A DNA stretch of 64,000 nucleotides, from the NCBI RefSeq assembly GCF_004217545.1, contig NZ_SHKY01000001.1:3844001-3908000 (forward strand). The letters run 5' to 3'. The position numbers were made by a program, and so were the translations under genes. Each line of letters begins with the position of its first letter. The first letter of the stretch is position 1. The stretch is from Krasilnikovia cinnamomea. GTDB lineage: Bacteria; Actinomycetota; Actinomycetes; Mycobacteriales; Micromonosporaceae. Positions 50,018 to 58,666 of this stretch are shown here, piece by piece. Below the pieces are notes generated by a model that worked only from the letters and a program-made list of their open reading frames with translations, was not told where the DNA came from and did no database searches.

Positions 50018-51688
50018 ATGCAAGCGGTACTGGAAGAGACTCGGACGCCGTACAGATGGCGGTGGGTCGCGCTCTTCGTGATCCTCGCGGTCGAGGTCAT
50101 GGACCTGCTGGACTCGCTGGTCACGACGATCGCCGGCCCGGTCATCCGCGCGGAGCTGGGTGGCTCGCTGAGCCTCATCCAGTGGCTCGGCGCGGCATAC
50201 ACCCTGGCCATGGCCGTCGGCCTGCTGACCGGCGGGCGGCTCGGCGACATCTACGGGCGGCGTCGCATGTTCCTGATCGGAGCCGCCGGCTTCACCGTGG
50301 CCTCGCTGCTGTGCGCCGTGGCCTGGAGCCCCGGCGTGCTCGTCGGTGCCCGCGCGGTGCAGGGGCTGTTCGGCGCGGTGATGCTGCCGCAGGGCCTCGG
50401 CATGATCAAGCAGATGTTCTCCGACAAGGAGCAGGCCAAGGCGTTCGGCGCGTTCGGTCCCGTCATGGGCCTGTCCGCCGTCGGCGGGCCGATCCTGGCG
50501 GGCTGGCTCGTCGACGCCGACTACTTCGGCGTGGGCTGGCGCATGATCTTCTTCATCAACCTGCCGCTCGGGATCTTCGCGATCATGGGAGCGTTGCGCT
50601 TCCTGCCCGAGTACCGCGCCGAGCGCACGCCCCGGCTCGACGTGGCCGGGGTGCTGCTGGCCGCGGTCGGCGCGTTCCTGCTGCTCTACCCGCTCGTGCA
50701 GGGGCGCGAGCTGGACTGGCCGGTGTGGGTGTTCGTCATGCTGGCGGCGGGCGTCGTCCTGTTCGTGGCGTTCGGCCGCTACGAGGCCGCCCGCGAGCGG
50801 GCCGGGCGCGACCCCCTCGTCACGCCGAGTCTGTTCCGCAAGCGCGCGTTCACCGGCGGGCTCGCGCTGGGCCTGTTCTTCTTCGCCGTACTGATCGGCA
50901 CCGGCCTGGTCTTCACCCTCTACCTGCAGGTCGGGCTCGGGTACTCGCCGCTGAAGGCGGGCCTGACCACGCTGCCGCAGGCGCTGGGCACGGTCGTCGG
51001 GTTCGTGGCCGCGGGCGCCGGGCTCAGCGAGCGGCTGGGCCGCCGGTTGCTGCTGATCGGCACGGTCGTGATGGGGCTCGGCATGATCGGTGTCGCCCTC
51101 ACGGTGCGCGGGGCGGGCGCCGACATCAGCCCGTACCAGTTGAGCCCGGCCCTGCTGGTGCTGGGCGCGGGCATGGGGCTCGCGATGGCGCCGTTCTTCA
51201 ACATCGTGCTGGCGGGCGTCGACGACGCCGAGACCGGCTCGGCGTCCGGGGCGCTGACCTCGGTGCAGCAGCTCGGCGGGGCCTTCGGCATCGCCATCCT
51301 CGGCACGATCTTCTTCGGGTTGCTGCCCGGCGCGGTGGCCCACCACGTCGACACGTCGGCGGGCGAACTGCGGGCCCAGCTCACGGCCGCCGCCGTGCCG
51401 CCCGCGGCGCAGCCCGCGATCATCGCGGGGATCCGCGCCTGCCTCGCCGACCGCGTCGCCGAGGACGACCCCGAGGTGCAGCCGGCGTCGTGCCGGTCCG
51501 GGGCCGCGCCCGGTGCGGCGGCCCCCGCCGACCCCGCAATCGCCGGGTACGCCGAGCGTGCGGTGCGCGACGGCTTCCGGGACGTGACCGTACGCACGCT
51601 CGGAGTGGCGCTCGTGCTGCTCGTCGCGGCGTTCGGGCTGGGCTTCCTGTTGCCCCGCCGGGCGCGGCCCGCAGCCGCCGGGCACTGA
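50018..51688 (+). CDS. DHA2-family drug efflux MFS protein
   Basis: A 556-residue, 14-helix transporter of the DHA2 (EmrB/QacA) type. Motif A is TGGRLGDIYGRRRMFLIG; motif C-like GPVMGLSAVGGPILAGWL; the first helix has VEVMDLLDSLVTTIAGPVI with the acidic residue. It exports hydrophobic drugs or signals by proton antiport; the cargo is unknown. The ATG is preceded by GGGGGTAA. It is regulated by the divergent TetR protein. A terminator follows. Confidence 0.93.
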   Translation: MQAVLEETRTPYRWRWVALFVILAVEVMDLLDSLVTTIAGPVIRAELGGSLSLIQWLGAAYTLAMAVGLLTGGRLGDIYGRRRMFLIGAAGFTVASLLCAVAWSPGVLVGARAVQGLFGAVMLPQGLGMIKQMFSDKEQAKAFGAFGPVMGLSAVGGPILAGWLVDADYFGVGWRMIFFINLPLGIFAIMGALRFLPEYRAERTPRLDVAGVLLAAVGAFLLLYPLVQGRELDWPVWVFVMLAAGVVLFVAFGRYEAARERAGRDPLVTPSLFRKRAFTGGLALGLFFFAVLIGTGLVFTLYLQVGLGYSPLKAGLTTLPQALGTVVGFVAAGAGLSERLGRRLLLIGTVVMGLGMIGVALTVRGAGADISPYQLSPALLVLGAGMGLAMAPFFNIVLAGVDDAETGSASGALTSVQQLGGAFGIAILGTIFFGLLPGAVAHHVDTSAGELRAQLTAAAVPPAAQPAIIAGIRACLADRVAEDDPEVQPASCRSGAAPGAAAPADPAIAGYAERAVRDGFRDVTVRTLGVALVLLVAAFGLGFLLPRRARPAAAGH

Positions 51689-51702
51689 CACCGCGGCCTC
51701 TC

Positions 51703-51737
51703 GGCCCCCAGGCGCGGCGGGTTCGGGCCTGGGGGCC
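51703..51737 (+). terminator. Hairpin terminator after the DHA2 efflux gene
   Basis: GGCCCCCAGGC at 51703-51713 pairs perfectly with GCCTGGGGGCC at 51727-51737, 14 bases after the stop codon, followed by TCGTTCGT. Confidence 0.75.
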
Positions 51738-52093
51738 TCGTTCGTGCGACTACTTCGGACAGTTGGGACATTCTTCAGTCCGCCGGATGGGCGGGTATTT
51801 CTGGCTCCGGGTACCGATTCACGCGGGACCCGAAAGAAGCTCGGGGCACTTTGCCTCTTTCGTGGCACAGGTTCCTTGAGCGCAGTGTGACGATGTGGAC
51901 ACTCGATGTCGCCACATCCGCCTCAGGCATCACCGGATCGGTCCGCAGCCTCAGCCGTTAAGGCGGAAAAGCAGCTCAGCGGGGCCGCCGCGATCGAGGG
52001 CGTTATATCGTCGGCTGCGCCGCCGAGAACCGGTGCCGGAGGTATCCCCTCGCCCATCGCCTCCGGATCCCCCCGATGAACGAGGACGGACAA
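51738..52093 (+). other. Leader/promoter region of the neprosin-like gene
   Basis: No gene with coding bias is visible. Near 51831-51862 there is a CGAAAGA/TCTTTCG inverted repeat, and the region is less GC-rich than its surroundings, with TTATAT near 52002. Several starts precede the mature protein; see the next gene. Confidence 0.4.
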
Positions 52094-53257
52094 GTGTCGA
52101 TCTCCCGCCGCGGCCTGGTCGCCGCCGGCTTAGCCGTGGTCACCGTCGGATCGATGAGCGTCGTCTGGACGCTCAACGCCGGCGCGGCCGAGAATCCCGC
52201 CGACGTCACCGCGGTGGCGTCGGCGAGCGCGGAGCCGTCCGGCGCCGCCACGGACCCGTCCACGGCCGGCGCAGATCCCTCCACCACCGGCGCAGCTCCC
52301 TTCACCACCGTCGACGCGGATCCGGCCGGCCCGGATCCGGCCGAGGACGCGAGCACCCCACCGGCCCGGCTCCCGTGGGGTGGCCGCCCGGTCGCCGTCA
52401 CCCGCGCCGAGCCTGGCGCCAACAGTGCCAAGGTCGCGGCCGAGGGCGCGGACATCGCCCCTGCGGACAAGTCCGGGGCGACCCAGGCCCCGCCGGAGTT
52501 CTCCCCCAAGGGCCGCAACTCCCGGTGGAGTTCGGTCCGCTCCACCCGCACCTCGGTCGTCGCGCCGGTCCCGCCGCCGCTGACCGAGCCGGTGCCCCGC
52601 GCGGGTTCCCAAGTCAACTTCCTGTACGGGGTCGGCTCGCAGAACGCCGAGACCGACGGCGCGTACGCGAACTTCTCCATCGCCAAGCCGAAGCTCGCCT
52701 CCGGCGACTTCCACACCCTGGCCGAGCTCAGCGTGCAGTCCGCCGACGGGGCGCAGATCGTCGAGGTGGGCTGGACCGTGGACCGCACGGTCAACGGCGA
52801 CAGCGACCCGCACATCTTCGTGTACCACTGGGTGAACCGTAAGGAAACGTGCTACAACGCCTGCGGCTTCGTCCAGTACAGCCAGACCGTGAAGCCGGGC
52901 GACACCCTGCCCGAAGGCGGGAACAAGCGGTTCGGCATCCAGCACTACAACGACGCCTGGTGGGTCGCGTACGACACGGAATGGCTGGGGTACTTCCCGG
53001 ACAGCCTGTGGAACGGGCAGTTCACCCGTTCCGGACAGGTGCAGTTCTTCGGTGAGGTGGCCTCGCCCAGCACCCAGCCGTGCAGCCACATGGGCAACGG
53101 TCTGGCTTCGGACAACGCCAGCGCGGCCCGGGTCGGCAGTGTGGCGTACATCAACGGGCCCGAGGTCGACCTCAACGTCCGCGCCATCGGCGGGGTCTAC
53201 AGCGTGAACAAGCTCAGCGCCCGGACCTTCCGCTACGGCGGCCCGGGGGCCTGCTGA
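52094..53257 (+). CDS. Secreted neprosin-like protein (DUF239, glutamic peptidase family)
   Basis: A protein of about 387 residues. Residues 1-35 are an exported signal (SRRGLVAAGLAVVTVGSM, with twin arginine and AGAAE cleavage region). Residues about 36-165 are Pro/Ala/Ser/Thr-rich. Residues about 180-387 carry the neprosin C-terminal domain: VEVGWTVDRTVNGDSDPHIFVYHW, the CYNACGFVQYS loop, GYFPDSLWNG and FFGEVASPSTQPCSHMGNG. In the plant peptidase two glutamates act as catalytic residues; the matching candidates here are Glu224 (VEVGW) and Glu321 (FGEVA). GTG 52094 follows AGGACGG; ATG 52076 is the alternative start. Confidence 0.85.
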   Translation: MSISRRGLVAAGLAVVTVGSMSVVWTLNAGAAENPADVTAVASASAEPSGAATDPSTAGADPSTTGAAPFTTVDADPAGPDPAEDASTPPARLPWGGRPVAVTRAEPGANSAKVAAEGADIAPADKSGATQAPPEFSPKGRNSRWSSVRSTRTSVVAPVPPPLTEPVPRAGSQVNFLYGVGSQNAETDGAYANFSIAKPKLASGDFHTLAELSVQSADGAQIVEVGWTVDRTVNGDSDPHIFVYHWVNRKETCYNACGFVQYSQTVKPGDTLPEGGNKRFGIQHYNDAWWVAYDTEWLGYFPDSLWNGQFTRSGQVQFFGEVASPSTQPCSHMGNGLASDNASAARVGSVAYINGPEVDLNVRAIGGVYSVNKLSARTFRYGGPGAC

Positions 53258-53274
53258 CCGGTCTCGACGGCAAC

Positions 53275-53305
53275 GATGCCCGGCCCTGCGAGGGGGCCGG
53301 GCATC
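53275..53305 (+). terminator. Strong terminator after the neprosin-like gene
   Basis: GATGCCCGGCCC at 53275-53286 pairs perfectly with GGGCCGGGCATC at 53294-53305, 18 bases after the stop. It separates the neprosin-like gene from the sigma-factor gene. Confidence 0.85.
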
Positions 53306-53323
53306 ACCCTGTCGGCTACCAGT

Positions 53324-53350
53324 CGAACCAAACCGCCCGCGAGGGTGTAC
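53324..53350 (+). promoter_or_regulatory. Possible ECF-type promoter of the sigma gene
   Basis: CGAACC at 53324 and TGTAC at 53346 have a 16-base spacer. The -35 resembles the AAC-containing -35 of ECF promoters, which would fit autoregulation. The match is partial. Confidence 0.35.
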
Positions 53351-53391
53351 AACGTGGTGGCCGAGCAGCGCCGACGAGGGGAATCAGCGGA

Positions 53392-53916
53392 ATGAGACGA
53401 CGGGTCAGTCCCGACGAGGAGCTGATGACCGCGCTCTATACGGAGCACTACGCGGTCCTGCTCAGCTTCATCTCGCGGTACGTGCACGACCGCCACAAGG
53501 CCGAGGACCTGGTGCAGGAGACCCTGCTGCGGGCCTGGCGGCACATCGACCACCTGGAAGTGGACAGCACCGGCCGCACCCGCTCATACCTGCTGACCAT
53601 CGCCCGCAACGTCGTGACCAACGCCTGGCGCGCCGAGCAACGCCGTCCCCGGCTGGTCGCCGACGACGCCGCGGTGGAGTCGGTGCCGTCGGCCGACAGC
53701 GTCGACCAGCTCGTCGAGGGCTGGCTGGTGGCCGAGGCGCTGGAACGGCTCTCCGCCGAGCACCAGGCCGTGGTGAAGGCCATGTACTACGAGGGTCAGA
53801 GCGTCGCGGACGCGGCGCGCCGGCTGTCCGTGCCGGAGGGCACGGTCAAGTCGCGCGCCTACTACGCGGTCCGCGCGCTGCGCACCGTGTTCGAGGAGAT
53901 GGGGGTGATCCGATGA
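53392..53916 (+). CDS. ECF-family RNA polymerase sigma factor
   Basis: A 174-residue sigma factor. Region 2 is EELMTALYTEHYAVLLSFISRYVHDRHKAEDLVQETLLRAWRHID (about residues 9-55); region 4 is LERLSAEHQAVVKAMYYEGQSVADAARRLSVPEGTVKSRAYYAVRALR (about 120-168). It overlaps the zinc-binding anti-sigma gene by four bases (ATGA). The ATG at 53392 is preceded by GAGGGGAA. It resembles the SigK/SigL-type regulators of membrane or secreted-protein genes. Confidence 0.95.
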   Translation: MRRRVSPDEELMTALYTEHYAVLLSFISRYVHDRHKAEDLVQETLLRAWRHIDHLEVDSTGRTRSYLLTIARNVVTNAWRAEQRRPRLVADDAAVESVPSADSVDQLVEGWLVAEALERLSAEHQAVVKAMYYEGQSVADAARRLSVPEGTVKSRAYYAVRALRTVFEEMGVIR

Positions 53917-54632
53917 CCCCGAGCGTGTCCGACGAACACGATGAGCTGCGCCTGCTGCTCGGCGGTTACCTGCTGGGCGGGCTCGACGAGGGCGACACCG
54001 ACCGGCTCGACGCGCACCTGCACGGCTGCGACCAGTGCCGCGACGAGCTGGACCGGCTGGCGCCGATCCCCGAACTGCTGCAACGCCTGCCGGAGGCCGC
54101 CCGCGACGCCGAGCGGGGCGGCACCCTGGTCTCGCTGTCCGCCCGGCCCAGCCCGGAACGGGTCGAGGAGCTGCTCTCCCGGATGCGCGCGGAGCGCACC
54201 CGGGGACGCCGGATGGCCCAGGTCCGGTGGCTGGCCGCGGCCGCGGTGGTGCTGATCGCGGCGCTGATCGGCTTCGGCGTGGTCACCGCGGACCGGCGCA
54301 CTCCGCCCACCGACGCGCTGCCCAGTCCCGAGTTGGTGACCGCCCGGTTCGAGCCGGCGACCGGCAGCGGCCTGACCGGTCAGGCCGTCGTCACCCCGAA
54401 GGCGTGGGGGGTCGCGATCTCGCTGGACATGTCCCGGGTGGAGGGCAAGGGACCGTTCGTCTGCCAGGTGCGGGACTCGGCCGGGCACGTGGAGCAGGCC
54501 GCCGCCTGGGGTGCCACCTCCACCGGCGAGGCCAAGGTGACCGGGGCCAGCTCCGTCCATCTGGGCGACGTTGAGGCGATCTCCATCGCCGACCGGGACG
54601 GCCACGTGCTCGGGACCGCCACCCTGTCCTGA
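53913..54632 (+). CDS. Zinc-binding anti-sigma factor
   Basis: A 239-residue protein. The N-terminal zinc-binding domain has His35, Cys39 and Cys42 (HxxxCxxC), the typical anti-sigma motif that binds ECF sigma region 2/4. Residues about 106-123 form one transmembrane helix (WLAAAAVVLIAALIGFGVV), and the outside domain of about 115 residues (FEPATGSGLTGQAVVTPKAWGVAISLDM) resembles RskA C-terminal domains. It probably tethers the sigma factor to the membrane until a signal acts. Translationally coupled to the sigma gene. Confidence 0.94.
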   Translation: MTPSVSDEHDELRLLLGGYLLGGLDEGDTDRLDAHLHGCDQCRDELDRLAPIPELLQRLPEAARDAERGGTLVSLSARPSPERVEELLSRMRAERTRGRRMAQVRWLAAAAVVLIAALIGFGVVTADRRTPPTDALPSPELVTARFEPATGSGLTGQAVVTPKAWGVAISLDMSRVEGKGPFVCQVRDSAGHVEQAAAWGATSTGEAKVTGASSVHLGDVEAISIADRDGHVLGTATLS

Positions 54633-54643
54633 GTACGGGTCAT

Positions 54644-55048
54644 TCAGGACGGCGGTCGCAGCGCGTCGCGCTGGGCCTGCGGCAGGGAACAGGCGGCGGT
54701 CCCGCCGGGCAGCATGTGCCGGTGCTCCGCCACCCACCGGTACGCGGGCCACGCGGCGAACCGCACCGGCGGAGTCTGCAGGGCGCGGCCGGGCAGCGTC
54801 CAGAGGCGCCCCGCGTCGCGCAGCAGCAGCGCGATGGCGTCCGGCCCGGCGGCGATCGTCCCGTCCGTGCCCACCCACTGCACCGACTCCTCGGCCCGCT
54901 CCCGGGTCAGGCCCAGCGCCGCGAGGTCGGTGAACTGCCACGGCACGACCGCGGCGCGGGTCGGGATGCGCCGCTGGATGAAGTCCGCACAGGTGCTGCA
55001 GAACGAGCAGTCGCCGTCGAAGACGAAGGTGGGCCGGTCCGCGTTCAT
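54644..55048 (-). CDS. DCC-family thiol-disulfide oxidoreductase (DUF393)
   Basis: A 134-residue protein with the family motif FVFDGDCSFCSTCADFI: the DGDC start and a CSFC thioredoxin-like pair. It probably carries out thiol-disulfide exchange, but no substrate is known. The DCC name is after the DxxCxxC core. It converges on the anti-sigma gene with an 11-base gap and does not overlap the permease genes. Confidence 0.92.
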   Translation of the reverse strand: MNADRPTFVFDGDCSFCSTCADFIQRRIPTRAAVVPWQFTDLAALGLTRERAEESVQWVGTDGTIAAGPDAIALLLRDAGRLWTLPGRALQTPPVRFAAWPAYRWVAEHRHMLPGGTAACSLPQAQRDALRPPS

Positions 55049-55089
55049 GTGACCATCCTGGCACCCGGCGCCCCTGGTCGCGACGTGGC

Positions 55090-56109
55090 TCAACTCACCC
55101 GGCGGAGCCGGTTCAGGTACGTCTGTGCCACCACCACCGCGGCCAGGAAGACGCCGCTGACCACCTGCTGCCAGTTGCTGTTGAGGGTGCCCACCTGGTT
55201 GATGAGGTTCTGTACGACCGCCAGCAGCAGCACCCCGGCGACCGTGCCCCCGACCGACCCGGCACCGCCGGTGAGCAGCGTGCCGCCGATCACCACGGCG
55301 GCGATCGCGTCCAGCTCCATGCCGGCGCCCAGCACGGTCACCCCGGAGCCCAGCTTCGCCGTGTTGATCGTGCCGGCGAGCCCGGCCAGCACGGCGGACA
55401 GGACGTACACGCTCACCCGGGTACGGCGTACGGCGACGCCCATCAGGCTGGCCGCGTCGGCGCTGCCGCCGACCGCGAACACCGCGTTGCCGAACCGGGT
55501 ACGCGTCAGCACCAGCGCGCCCACCAGCACGAGCACGGCGGCCAGCCACACGGGGTAGCCGAGGCCGAGCAACGATCCGTTGCCGAAGGCGCGGAACGCG
55601 TCATCGCGCACCAGGTACGTGGTCGAGCCCTCGTCGGTGATCGCCCGCATGAGCCCGCGGGCGCCGAGCAGGGCGGCCAGGGTGACGATGAACGGCGCCA
55701 TCCGGGCGTACGCGACCAGCGTCCCGTTGAGCACTCCGATCACGCCGCACAGCAGCAGCGGCGCAGCGAACGCGGCGGGCAGTCCCCACTGCGACGCGTA
55801 CGCGGCCACGACCCCGCCGAGGACGTACAGCGAGCCGACGGAGAGGTCGATGCCGCCCGTGATGATCACGAAGGTCATGCCGAGCGCGATGAGCATCGGC
55901 GCGGCGGCGGCGACCAGGATCGTGGCCGCGTTGGCGTAGCTGCGGAACTCGGGGAAGGCCAGCGCCCCGGCGAGCACGACGACCGCCAGGACGGCCGCGG
56001 CGCCCTGGCGCTGGATCAGGCCGACGATCCGGTCGGTGCGTTCGGCCCGGCGCGGATCTGTGCCGGGCCGCGCGGGGACCGGCGAGTGCGACACGATTCC
56101 CTGGGTCAC
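55090..56109 (-). CDS. Sugar ABC permease, YjfF-like
   Basis: A 339-residue permease of the ribose/furanose (RbsC-type) importers with about nine hydrophobic helices. The conserved loop VIITGGIDLSVGSLYVLGGVVAA and IAAVVIGGTLLTGGAGSVGGTVAG identify the family. It is the last gene of a unit with a second permease, an ATPase, a secreted GH2 enzyme and a binding protein. Two different permeases with one ATPase are typical of the YtfQRT-YjfF furanose importer. The GTG at 56109 follows GGAGGAAG. Confidence 0.9.
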   Translation of the reverse strand: MTQGIVSHSPVPARPGTDPRRAERTDRIVGLIQRQGAAAVLAVVVLAGALAFPEFRSYANAATILVAAAAPMLIALGMTFVIITGGIDLSVGSLYVLGGVVAAYASQWGLPAAFAAPLLLCGVIGVLNGTLVAYARMAPFIVTLAALLGARGLMRAITDEGSTTYLVRDDAFRAFGNGSLLGLGYPVWLAAVLVLVGALVLTRTRFGNAVFAVGGSADAASLMGVAVRRTRVSVYVLSAVLAGLAGTINTAKLGSGVTVLGAGMELDAIAAVVIGGTLLTGGAGSVGGTVAGVLLLAVVQNLINQVGTLNSNWQQVVSGVFLAAVVVAQTYLNRLRRVS

Positions 56110-56137
56110 CTGGTCTTCCTCCCCCTGTCCACCGTGG

Positions 56138-57106
56138 TCACCGGGTCCTGCTCTCCCGGGCCACCGTCACCGCGACGAGGATGATCGCCGCCTGCACCAT
56201 CTCGGCCGTGGAGGGTGGCAGGTTGTGTTTGATCATGGTGGCGACGACGAGCTGCATGAGCAGCGCGCCGGCCACCGTGCCGAGCACCCGGACCCGGCCG
56301 CCGGTCAGCGGTGTCCCGCCGACCACCACCGCGGTGATGGCGCTGAGCTCGATCAGCAGGCCCACCGCGGACGCGTCGCTGGACTGGATGCGGGCGACCG
56401 CCAGGATCCCGGCGATCGCGGCCAGCCCGGAGCAGACCATGTACACCGTGGTCAGGACCCGCTTGACCGGCACACCGGCGAGTTCGGCGGCGGGCCGGTT
56501 GCCGCCGATCGCCAGCAACCGGCGGCCGAACACGGTGCGCCGGACCGTGAACCCGATCACGAGGACGAGCAGGCCCGCGATCCAGACCGGCAACGGGACG
56601 CCGAACAGCTCGCCCGAGCCGAGATAGCGCAGGTCGGGGTTGCGGATGTCCTTGAGCTGGCCGCCGGAGATCACCACGGCGAGGCCCCGGCCACCGACGA
56701 ACAGGGCAAGGGTCGCGACGATCGGCTGCAACCCGACCCGGGCCACCAGGGTTCCGTTGATCAGGCCCACCGCGACCCCGGCCAGCAGCGACACCAGGAT
56801 CGCGGCGAGGACGCCGTAGCCCAGGTAGAGCGGGATGAGGGCGGCCGCCAGCGCCATCACGGAGCCGACGGACAGGTCGATGCCCTCGGTGCCGATGACC
56901 AGCGCCATGCCCAGCGCGACGATCACCACCGGCGCCACCTGCACCAGCTGGATGCGCAGGTTGCTCCAGGTCAGGAACGAGGGCGTGAACAGCACGTTGG
57001 CGAGCACGAGTACGGCGATGGCGGCGTACACGCCGTAGCGGGGGAGCCAGGCACGGAGCCGGGCGGGGTCCAGGAAGGGTCGCGGGGCGACCGCCTCAGT
57101 CGTCAT
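56138..57106 (-). CDS. Sugar ABC permease, YtfT-like
   Basis: A 322-residue permease with the family loop ALVIGTEGIDLSVGSVMALAAALI and LSAITAVVVGGTPLTGGRVRVLGTVAG. It is the partner of the YjfF-like permease downstream (28-base gap) and overlaps the upstream ATPase gene by 11 bases. A heterodimer of the two permeases is expected, as in the Escherichia coli YtfT-YjfF transporter of galactofuranose. The substrate here is inferred from the family and neighbours. Confidence 0.91.
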   Translation of the reverse strand: MTTEAVAPRPFLDPARLRAWLPRYGVYAAIAVLVLANVLFTPSFLTWSNLRIQLVQVAPVVIVALGMALVIGTEGIDLSVGSVMALAAALIPLYLGYGVLAAILVSLLAGVAVGLINGTLVARVGLQPIVATLALFVGGRGLAVVISGGQLKDIRNPDLRYLGSGELFGVPLPVWIAGLLVLVIGFTVRRTVFGRRLLAIGGNRPAAELAGVPVKRVLTTVYMVCSGLAAIAGILAVARIQSSDASAVGLLIELSAITAVVVGGTPLTGGRVRVLGTVAGALLMQLVVATMIKHNLPPSTAEMVQAAIILVAVTVARESRTR

Positions 57107-58622
57107 CGTCGTCTCCCGCCGCGGCGATCGTGGCCAGCAGATCCTCCGTGGTCACCCGGTCGCCGTCGAGGACGCCGACGATGCCGCCGTCGCGCAGCAC
57201 CACGATCCGGTCGGCGCCCTCGACGAGCTCCTCCGCGTCGGAGGAGACCAGCACCACCCCGAGCCCCCCGGCGGCCAGCTCGTCGATCAGGGCCTGCACC
57301 TCGGCCTTGGCGCCGACGTCGATGCCCCGGGTCGGCTCGTCCAGCAGCAGCACCTTAGGCTCGGTGGCCAGCAGGCGGGCCAGCAGCACCTTCTGCTGGT
57401 TGCCGCCGGAGAGGTCGCCGACGCGCTGGTACGGCCCGGACGCCTTGATCCGCAGGCGTTTCATGAACGTCTCGACGATCGCGTCGATGCGGCGCTCGGA
57501 GACCAGGCCGAGGCGGCTCAGCCGGGGCAGGACCGCGAGCGCGATGTTCTCCCGTACGGAAAGGTCGGCGACGATGCCCTCGGCCTTGCGGTCCTCCGGC
57601 TGCACCGCGATGCCCGCCCGCAGCGCCGCGACCGTGGTCGGCCGGTGCAGGTCCGTGCCGTCGACGGTGATGTCGCCGCGGTCGATCGGGTACGCGCCGC
57701 CGATCGCCTTGATCGTCTCGCTGCGTCCGGCGCCGAGCAGCCCGCCGAGGCCGACCACCTCGCCGGGCCGTACGTCGAAGCTGATGTCGTGCAGGCGGTG
57801 GCGGCTGGTCAGGCCGCGGACCCGCAGCACCGGGGGTGCGTTCGGGTCGGCGGTGTCCGCGCCGGAGAAGCCGGTGAAGCCGTCGCGCCGCACCTCGGTG
57901 GTGTCGCGGCCGAGCATCAGCGCGACGAGCTGGAGGCGGTCGAGCTCGGCCAGCCGCCCGGTGTGCACGACGCGGCCGTCGCGCAGGATGGTGACCGCGT
58001 CGCAGATCCGGTACAGCTCGTCCAGGCGGTGACTGACGTAGACGATGCCGATGCCCCGGGCGTGCAGCTCGCGGATGACCCCGAACAGCGTCTCCACCTC
58101 GCGCGGCTCCAATGAGGAGGTGGGCTCGTCCATCACCACCACCTTCGCGTCGATCATGACGGCGCGGGCCAGGGCGACCATCTGCTGTGCGCCCAGCGGC
58201 AGCGTGCCGAGCTGGCGCCGGACGTTGGCGGTGACGCCGTAGCCGGCCAGGATCTCGGCCGCCTCCTTGTGCATCCGGTCGAGGTCGAGCAGGCCGGTGC
58301 GGTGGTACGGCTCCCGGCCGAGGAACAGGTTCTGCGCCACGCTCATCAGCGGGATGAGGTTGACCTCCTGGTAGATCGTGGAGATCCCGGCGCGCTGGGC
58401 GTCCAGCGGGGTGTCGAAGCGGACCGGCTCGCCCCGGTAGCGGATCTCGCCGTGGTCCGGCTGGTACACGCCCGTCAACACCTTGATCAGGGTCGACTTG
58501 CCGGCGCCGTTCTCGCCGACCAGGGCGTGCACCTCGCCGGGCCGCAGCGTGAATGTGACGTCGTCGAGCGCCCGTACGCCCGGGAACGACTTGCGGACGT
58601 CGACGACCTCAAGCAGCGTCAT
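57096..58622 (-). CDS. Two-domain sugar ABC ATPase, YtfR/RbsA-like
   Basis: A 508-residue protein with two ATPase halves. The first has Walker A GENGAGKST, signature-like LPLGAQQMVALARA and Walker B VVVMDEPTSSL; the second has GLLGAGRSE, LSGGNQQKVLLARLL and VLLLDEPTRGID. The altered second P-loop is typical of the RbsA family. It energises import through the two downstream permeases. The ATG at 58622 follows AGGGACTTGG. The C-terminus ends with six acidic residues. Confidence 0.95.
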   Translation of the reverse strand: MTLLEVVDVRKSFPGVRALDDVTFTLRPGEVHALVGENGAGKSTLIKVLTGVYQPDHGEIRYRGEPVRFDTPLDAQRAGISTIYQEVNLIPLMSVAQNLFLGREPYHRTGLLDLDRMHKEAAEILAGYGVTANVRRQLGTLPLGAQQMVALARAVMIDAKVVVMDEPTSSLEPREVETLFGVIRELHARGIGIVYVSHRLDELYRICDAVTILRDGRVVHTGRLAELDRLQLVALMLGRDTTEVRRDGFTGFSGADTADPNAPPVLRVRGLTSRHRLHDISFDVRPGEVVGLGGLLGAGRSETIKAIGGAYPIDRGDITVDGTDLHRPTTVAALRAGIAVQPEDRKAEGIVADLSVRENIALAVLPRLSRLGLVSERRIDAIVETFMKRLRIKASGPYQRVGDLSGGNQQKVLLARLLATEPKVLLLDEPTRGIDVGAKAEVQALIDELAAGGLGVVLVSSDAEELVEGADRIVVLRDGGIVGVLDGDRVTTEDLLATIAAAGDDDDD

Positions 58623-58666
58623 GAACCAAGTCCCTCACGTCCCAACACATTCAGTCGTCCGAACAT

